A stretch of 64,000 bases of DNA from Orenia marismortui DSM 5156 (lineage in GTDB: Bacteria; Bacillota; Halanaerobiia; Halobacteroidales; Halobacteroidaceae), in NCBI RefSeq assembly GCF_000379025.1, contig NZ_KB900618.1, positions 114,640 through 178,639 of the forward strand, in the 5' to 3' direction. Shown piece by piece: positions 59,555-64,000 of the stretch. Numbering within the stretch: the stretch's first letter is position 1; every line of letters begins with the position of its first letter. Under the pieces are notes generated by a model. That model saw only the letters and a list, made by a program, of their open reading frames with translations, was not told the DNA's origin and made no database searches. The translations under genes and the position numbers were made by a program.

Positions 59555-60037
59555 CTATTCTTGATCTAGATTAGTTTTCATAATATAGGTAAAGATAAAT
59601 AATGCCAAAAAACCACCAGTTAAGGCTGTTATCAATTGTGGAGTTTGCATTAGCTGAGCTATCTTAGCTGGTACATCAATTAAGAATTTAACTGCAATCG
59701 ATAACACCAAAAACTTAAATAAAGAGGCAATAATAATGCCTAAGTATTTATTTGTGCTATCTAAGAGATGATAGATTAGCACAAATAAGATATTAGAAGC
59801 AATAATAAAAGGAATTACAGGTGCTAAAGGTGGTGGTAATATTCCTCTAATTAATGCAATCCAAGGTGTTAAACCACCGATTAAAACACCACTTCCAAGA
59901 CCAATTAACATCGTTGCAAGTAATAACATCATATTAATTAAAGGCCCGGTAATATAAATTGGAAAACCTAAGATTTGGACTACCAAAGTTAAAGCTAATA
60001 GCATTGCCGTTCTAGAAAGCCACTTAGTATGTTTCAT
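59555..60037 (-). CDS. ECF transporter S component-like membrane protein
   Basis: 160 residues, five to six helices. The N-terminal WLSRTAMLLALTLVVQILGFP and GLGSGVLIGGLTPWIALIRG match small S components of energy-coupling-factor transporters. The ligand is not recognisable; no riboswitch was seen upstream. GAGAGGTG precedes ATG. It lies 50 bp upstream of lnt on the same strand and may be cotranscribed. Confidence 0.8.
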   Translation of the reverse strand: MKHTKWLSRTAMLLALTLVVQILGFPIYITGPLINMMLLLATMLIGLGSGVLIGGLTPWIALIRGILPPPLAPVIPFIIASNILFVLIYHLLDSTNKYLGIIIASLFKFLVLSIAVKFLIDVPAKIAQLMQTPQLITALTGGFLALFIFTYIMKTNLDQE

Positions 60038-60150
60038 TTTTTCACCTCTCTTTTTTAAAATTTAATAAATTACCTATTTTATTATTCTTTAATAATGGAA
60101 ATTGTCCTTTTTAATAGTTGCTTATTATCTGAAAAGTTATTATATAACAG

Positions 60151-60175
60151 AAAAAGCACCCATAATGGATGCTCT
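60151..60175 (-). terminator. Intrinsic terminator after the SleB-type gene
   Basis: AGCATCC and GGGTGCT stem on the minus strand followed by a run of T. Confidence 0.8.
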
Positions 60176-60180
60176 TTATA

Positions 60181-60843
60181 TTAACTACGTAAATCAGCAA
60201 AAACATGATTTCCAATTGTTTTTCTAGCAATTGTATTATCGAAGATCCAACTGGCTGTAGCTGTAACAGGATTATAATAATATAATGCTCCTTCACTAGG
60301 ATCCCATCCTTTTAAAGCATAATCTACTGCTTTATAAGATGTCTGATCAGGAGTTAAATGGATTTGACCATCCCATACTGCAGAAAAAGCATAGGAATTC
60401 CCTCCTGGTTTTTCAAAGATAACTCCTTTAACGTCATTAGGAAAGTGATTATCTAATACTCTATTAATTACTACTGATGCAACTGCAACTTGTCCTTCAA
60501 AAGGTTCCCCTCTTGCTTCTGAATAAACGGCCTTAGCCAACCAATCTCTTTCATCCTGGGTTATATTCAACCTTTGATAGGAAGATGTTTGAGATGAATC
60601 TTCTTGTGATGCTGACTCATATGAGTCTTCTAAATAATTTGACTCATCCTTATTAGACAGAAATGAAAAGAAGAATAACATTAATAGCCCTTTAAGTAAA
60701 GACATAAATCCTTTATTCTCTGTAAGCCCACCCTCTGCATAGGCTGGAGTAATTAAAATAAGTCCCGACATCATAGGAAAGACTAGAGTAAAAATTAGTA
60801 TATATATTATGAATTTCTGATGAAGTGTAATTTTCTTTTTCAT
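60181..60843 (-). CDS. SleB-type cell-wall hydrolase
   Basis: Exported or membrane-anchored peptidoglycan hydrolase of 220 residues (lytic transglycosylase fold of germination enzyme SleB). A hydrophobic segment at about 12-35, a linker rich in Ser, Glu and Gln, then the catalytic Hydrolase_2 domain with [20 protein letters not shown], whose Glu is catalytic, and a closing [18 protein letters not shown]. It lacks the N-terminal PG-binding domain of SleB proper. A structured region of about 200 bp precedes it. Confidence 0.9.
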   Translation of the reverse strand: MKKKITLHQKFIIYILIFTLVFPMMSGLILITPAYAEGGLTENKGFMSLLKGLLMLFFFSFLSNKDESNYLEDSYESASQEDSSQTSSYQRLNITQDERDWLAKAVYSEARGEPFEGQVAVASVVINRVLDNHFPNDVKGVIFEKPGGNSYAFSAVWDGQIHLTPDQTSYKAVDYALKGWDPSEGALYYYNPVTATASWIFDNTIARKTIGNHVFADLRS

Positions 60844-60869
60844 GACTTTAGCCCTTTCTAATTTGTTTT

Positions 60870-61075
60870 ATCCGATACATAAGCGACTCTAAAACTCCCA
60901 CTTAATAGAAGTGATAGGTAAAGAGACGCTATGGTTCTGGATTCGTTCTACTAAGTTTCAAGGGGAGATAACTGCTATCTCCTATTTTATACGCAATATT
61001 GATCCTAAGTACTACCGAATCGACTTGGCATAAAACTCCCTTTGAAACTAAGAAGTCACTTTATCTCCATTAGTT
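60870..61075 (-). other. Structured leader or repeat-derived region before the SleB-type gene
   Basis: The ends pair: on the minus strand GATA plus AAGTGACT (61055-61067) with AGTCGCTT and GTATC (60873-60887). Inside, AGTTTCAA/TTGAAACT (60954-60961, 61042-61049) and a hairpin GGAGATA/TATCTCC (60964-60982) form, and GATTCG (60940-60945) can pair with CGAATC (61016-61021), which would be a pseudoknot. The ends also recall GATAAAGCGAC ends of the dispersed repeats. It may be a riboswitch-like leader, or a repeat; no known class was recognised. Confidence 0.4.
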
Positions 61076-61193
61076 TATATCATATTGCTAATAATAAGTT
61101 TCAATCTCATAAGTTACATTTACATTTTCTCTTATTTTACTTTAAATTGCAAAGGTAATTCTTTGTAATGATAGTAATTTAAATACTTTAATA

Positions 61194-62102
61194 CTAGTGA
61201 AGTGCCCAATCAATTCCCTTGAAGGTACCTGAATGGAATAATAAGCCCATATGAGTTGTATCTACTACTAATCTAAAACCAAAATTAGAAGTATTATAAG
61301 TTGCTTTATTGAACCCTGCTTCAATTGCTGCTTGCCATTCATAAGGTATTGCTGAAGATATAGTAACAAAACCTGGACCTGCAGAATCCGTAGCATTAGC
61401 AGATAACCTACTATTAAAAGACATTGTCTTATCAACTGCTCCTATTACTCCCCATTTCTGATAAGATGAGTGCTTAGATAATTCTTTCCATCTATTAGTA
61501 AGCAGATTCAAAAGCTTACTACCTTCTTTTAAATCTTCTAATTGTCCTACAATTCCTATAGAAGTACCAACACCTTGATTTGGAGTACCAACAGTAAGAA
61601 TCTTATAGACAGAATTCCAAGACTCTTGATCTAAGGTCATATATCTTCTAGCAACAACTCCTCCCATACTATGGGCGATAATAACAACCTTATCCTTTCT
61701 AGTCAACCTCTTAATCTCTGCTATCATCTTCTTAACTCTCCAAGCATATAAATCCAAATCAGATAATAATATCTCTTCTGCAACCTGATTGCTATAATAA
61801 GAGATTCCCCAAACAGAGTAGTCTCTTCCTTGGTTATCAAAATCATAAATTATCGTATCTCTATCTTTAAATTTCATTTTATAGTAATTATCTTTAATTG
61901 TTTTCATACTCTGTTGCCAAAAATCTATTTTACCACCTATACCATGGATAAAAATCACAGGATAATCTACTATATCCTCTTTATTATATATACTCTGCCA
62001 AGTATCTTTTCGAAAATAACCCTCTTTTGCCCATGCTAAGGGAGTGTTTGAAATTATACTCAAGCAGATTATCAGTATTACTATTCTATATATTCTATAC
62101 AT
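61194..62102 (-). CDS. Exported lipase-like alpha/beta hydrolase
   Basis: 302 residues. Signal peptide 1-25 (ending PLAWA). The alpha/beta hydrolase core has IFIHGIGGK (oxyanion region) and the nucleophile elbow IIAHSMGGVVARRY with Ser145; a likely catalytic His is in DTTHMGLL near the end. It resembles PGAP1/lipase class 2 enzymes that cleave esters of lipids outside the cell. ATG 62102 is set by AAGGTGG; the longer upstream frame lacks a site. Monocistronic. Confidence 0.88.
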   Translation of the reverse strand: MYRIYRIVILIICLSIISNTPLAWAKEGYFRKDTWQSIYNKEDIVDYPVIFIHGIGGKIDFWQQSMKTIKDNYYKMKFKDRDTIIYDFDNQGRDYSVWGISYYSNQVAEEILLSDLDLYAWRVKKMIAEIKRLTRKDKVVIIAHSMGGVVARRYMTLDQESWNSVYKILTVGTPNQGVGTSIGIVGQLEDLKEGSKLLNLLTNRWKELSKHSSYQKWGVIGAVDKTMSFNSRLSANATDSAGPGFVTISSAIPYEWQAAIEAGFNKATYNTSNFGFRLVVDTTHMGLLFHSGTFKGIDWALH

Positions 62103-62223
62103 ATATACCACCTTGCTTTGAACTTTATAATTCAATAATCATATAATATCATATTTGAAAGTTAATTCCTAAATCAATTATTTCCTGTTATTAATAAATT
62201 TTCTCTTATCATCATTTTTAATT

Positions 62224-63192
62224 CTACTCTAGTTTGTCTAAAATAAAATCAATCTTAGTCATCGAATGAACAAATTGATTAGGATCTTCTTTCAAATACC
62301 ATAGATAAGATCTTCTTAAACCTTCTTCTAAACTAGTAGCTGGTAAATATATCTCATCTTCTTTTAACCTTTCTGTACTTAAGATAAAATTAATATTTCT
62401 AAAAGGAAAGAAATCTTTAGAAACTAAGTTGAATTGCTTTCGAAATTCTTTGTCTACTTTTATTAAATTAACATCTTTTCTTGTTACCTCCATTATTTTA
62501 TTTATTAAACCTTCCCAAGTAATCTTTTCAGGATGTGTTAGGTTATAGGCTTTTCCAAGAGAAGCTTTAGAAAGTGCTCCCTTTTCAAAACTCTTTACTA
62601 GGTCCCAAATATAGATGAATTGAACTTTCTTTTTAATGTCTGGAATTGGAATAGGCTGACCTTTAAGTACTCTATCAAAAAAGTAAACTTCACGATATAA
62701 ATTATTCTCCTCACCATAAATATAAGTTGGTCTAAAGATAGTAATAGGAAACTTTTCTTCTTTATATAGCTTAAAGAGGTGATCTTCTGCCTTGGCTTTT
62801 GCTAATCCATACTCTCCCCAGTGTGGATTGGTACCTCTTGGATAGTTTTCAGATATAAGTTCTTGATTTGGTTTTGGTATATAAACTGCTCCTGAGCTAC
62901 AAAAGACATATCTCTTTAATTCTTCTTTGTTAATTATTTTAATTAATGATTCTACATCTTCTCTAGTATAAGCTGAAATATCAAAGATATAATTATATTT
63001 TCTATCACTAAGTTTATCTTTTAAATCTTTAATAGAGTGTCTATTACCAGTTAAATGATTTTTTACTCCTGAGTAATCTAACTTCTTTTTCCCTCTAGTA
63101 AATATATCTACTTCATAAGCTTTTGAAATTAAATATTTAGCTAATGACTTACTAACAAACTCAGTACCACCCATAACTAACACTTTTTTCAT
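62224..63192 (-). CDS. NAD-dependent epimerase/dehydratase (extended SDR)
   Basis: 322 residues. N-terminal Rossmann motif VMGGTEFVSKSLAKYL (a variant of GGTxFxG), catalytic Y-x3-K in WGEYGLAKAKAE, and the substrate-side segment FRPTYIYGEENN. It is like atypical extended SDRs related to plant mRNA-binding/epimerase proteins. The substrate is presumably a nucleotide sugar or isoprenoid; unknown. Start ATG after GGGAGGA. Two bases from the stop of the gene upstream, so one operon. Confidence 0.88.
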   Translation of the reverse strand: MKKVLVMGGTEFVSKSLAKYLISKAYEVDIFTRGKKKLDYSGVKNHLTGNRHSIKDLKDKLSDRKYNYIFDISAYTREDVESLIKIINKEELKRYVFCSSGAVYIPKPNQELISENYPRGTNPHWGEYGLAKAKAEDHLFKLYKEEKFPITIFRPTYIYGEENNLYREVYFFDRVLKGQPIPIPDIKKKVQFIYIWDLVKSFEKGALSKASLGKAYNLTHPEKITWEGLINKIMEVTRKDVNLIKVDKEFRKQFNLVSKDFFPFRNINFILSTERLKEDEIYLPATSLEEGLRRSYLWYLKEDPNQFVHSMTKIDFILDKLE

Positions 63193-63194
63193 AA

Positions 63195-63782
63195 TTAGTC
63201 CTCCCGATGATTCTCTTTATGTTCTTTAATAAACTCTATGATTGCTTGGTTATCTAGATAAAGTTCTTCAATAACTGCAGCTCCTGATTTAACTCTGACT
63301 TTAATATATGTATTTGGATTTTCTTCCCTGTTGAGTTTTCTATATAATTTTTCAACTAGAGGAGCTATATTTTCATCCAAATAATATCTTTCAAAGGGTA
63401 AATCTAGATATATTTTATTCTCCTTTCTATTAATATAAGTAACTTTGGCTTTAATATAAGAAGATCCTGTTGGAACTTCTAGAGTCGCCTTAGTAAAATA
63501 AGCAAATCCTTCTTGATTCTTTTTTAGGTGGGCATAAATTTCATCACCTCGGCTGATATTCAACCTGCTTTCTGGTAAAGGAGCATAATCTTCTCTTATA
63601 TCTAAGGCCACATAACGACCTCTATAAGGGTCATAAGGATCTATAGGAGCTGTTTTGAATTTAAAACTTTCCCCTTGCCTTAAGATTAATTCTCTTTTAA
63701 TAATCATAGATGCAGGTACTGTTAATTGAATAATAACTATAATTAGAAATAGAATCACAAGTTTCGGTCTATTAATCTTCAT
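63195..63782 (-). CDS. GDYXXLXY family protein
   Basis: 195 residues. N-terminal signal anchor (about 8-28), then a domain outside the membrane with PYRGRYVALDIREDY in the position of the family's G-D-Y-x2-L-x-Y motif. Such proteins nearly always accompany DUF2157/DUF4401 membrane proteins; here the end of one lies directly upstream and overlaps the start by 11 bases. ATG 63782 is chosen as GAGGTGA precedes it. Function unknown. Confidence 0.85.
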   Translation of the reverse strand: MKINRPKLVILFLIIVIIQLTVPASMIIKRELILRQGESFKFKTAPIDPYDPYRGRYVALDIREDYAPLPESRLNISRGDEIYAHLKKNQEGFAYFTKATLEVPTGSSYIKAKVTYINRKENKIYLDLPFERYYLDENIAPLVEKLYRKLNREENPNTYIKVRVKSGAAVIEELYLDNQAIIEFIKEHKENHRED

Positions 63783-64000
63783 TTTTTTCACCTCTATTCT
63801 TGCTTAAGAAGATATTACTAGCTAAAATAAATAAACCTAAAATTATAAAGATCAGAGCTCTTGTTAGAAAGGTAATTTCAAACATGAAGAAAAACCTACT
63901 TATTATTTGTATTGATATAATCAACATTCCTAAATTGGCTTTTCCTATCTTCTTTTCTTTAATTCCATAAACTATAATTAATATGCCTAAATAAAATAAA
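63772..64000 (-). CDS. DUF2157-like membrane protein, C-terminal part
   Basis: The open frame enters from the right edge of the window and ends at TAA 63772-63774 (75 residues visible). It has two hydrophobic helices and the segment IQIISRFFFMFEITFLTRALIFIILG in outline, typical of the end of DUF2157 proteins. It overlaps the start of the GDYXXLXY gene, its usual partner. Truncated only by the window. Confidence 0.8.
   Translation of the reverse strand, partial: LFYLGILIIVYGIKEKKIGKANLGMLIISIQIISRFFFMFEITFLTRALIFIILGLFILASNIFLSKNRGEKNED

Noticed and set aside
60870-61075. 6S RNA or c-di-AMP riboswitch
   Set aside because: Size and closing stem recall 6S RNA, but there is no terminator before the gene 27-30 bp downstream; the conserved c-di-AMP aptamer blocks are absent.

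Overview
The window looks like chromosome from a low-GC, endospore-forming, salt-adapted anaerobe of the Halanaerobiales, probably near Orenia or Halobacteroides. This is inferred from content: strongly AT-rich DNA; spore genes (spore photoproduct lyase, SpoVB/MurJ flippase, SleB-type cell-wall hydrolase); sodium-linked transport (two NhaC-family antiporters, an SNF-type symporter); and an apolipoprotein N-acyltransferase (lnt), which is unusual in monoderm Firmicutes but fits the diderm Halanaerobiales.

Layout. 1-4.5 kb: tail of an IS30, Hsp20, two DUF2721 membrane proteins, CcdA, small genes. 4.5-9.6 kb: a complete IS30 copy, a lysine (L-box) riboswitch with its terminator, an IS110/IS1111-type element with a structured RNA-like 3' region, then an NhaC-like transporter that is the likely original target of the L-box. 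9.7-19.8 kb: VWA protein, HEAT protein, UPF0182 giant membrane protein, two tandem paralogues with a UBA-like N-terminus and a C-terminal membrane anchor, VanW, and an atypical MurE-like ligase. 20.2-24.3 kb: three consecutive M42 aminopeptidases and an SDR. 24.3-32.3 kb: small-RNA candidate, small Cys protein, asparaginase, SplB, SNF transporter, 5'-nucleotidase-like HAD protein, DUF1385, thiamine-binding-like protein. 32.4-42 kb: second-type IS30, IscS/NifS-ThiI pair, SatD-DUF3307 pair, L,D-transpeptidase, solute-binding protein and a second identical copy of the first IS30. 42-52 kb: SAM-I riboswitch, DUF6485, MetY-type sulfhydrylase, PIG-L deacetylase, ManA, S14, NhaC, SpoVB, a gene truncated by the second copy of the second-type IS30. 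52-64 kb: DUF1540, Xer-type recombinase, a perfect dif-like palindrome, Cys-rich mini-proteins, ferredoxin, a TPP riboswitch with thiT-thiN, lnt, ECF S component, SleB hydrolase, lipase, epimerase, GDYXXLXY protein and the end of a DUF2157-like protein.

Most striking is the 53-55 kb region. Nearly all genes to its left are on the plus strand and nearly all to its right on the minus strand, so transcription converges there. At the switch lies an Xer-type tyrosine recombinase, and 152 bp upstream of its start codon is a 34-bp perfect palindrome divisible as 11-6-11 like a dif site. I read this as the chromosome replication terminus with its dimer-resolution site.

A second theme is how mobile elements are wired into regulation. 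Three different IS types each place the transposase ribosome-binding site in a fold-back hairpin whose 5' arm precedes the predicted transcript start, which should silence translation from read-through transcripts. Both identical IS30 copies landed 11-12 bp upstream of the promoters of riboswitch-controlled genes. Several families of short dispersed intergenic repeats are also present. No CRISPR array, tRNA or rRNA was seen.
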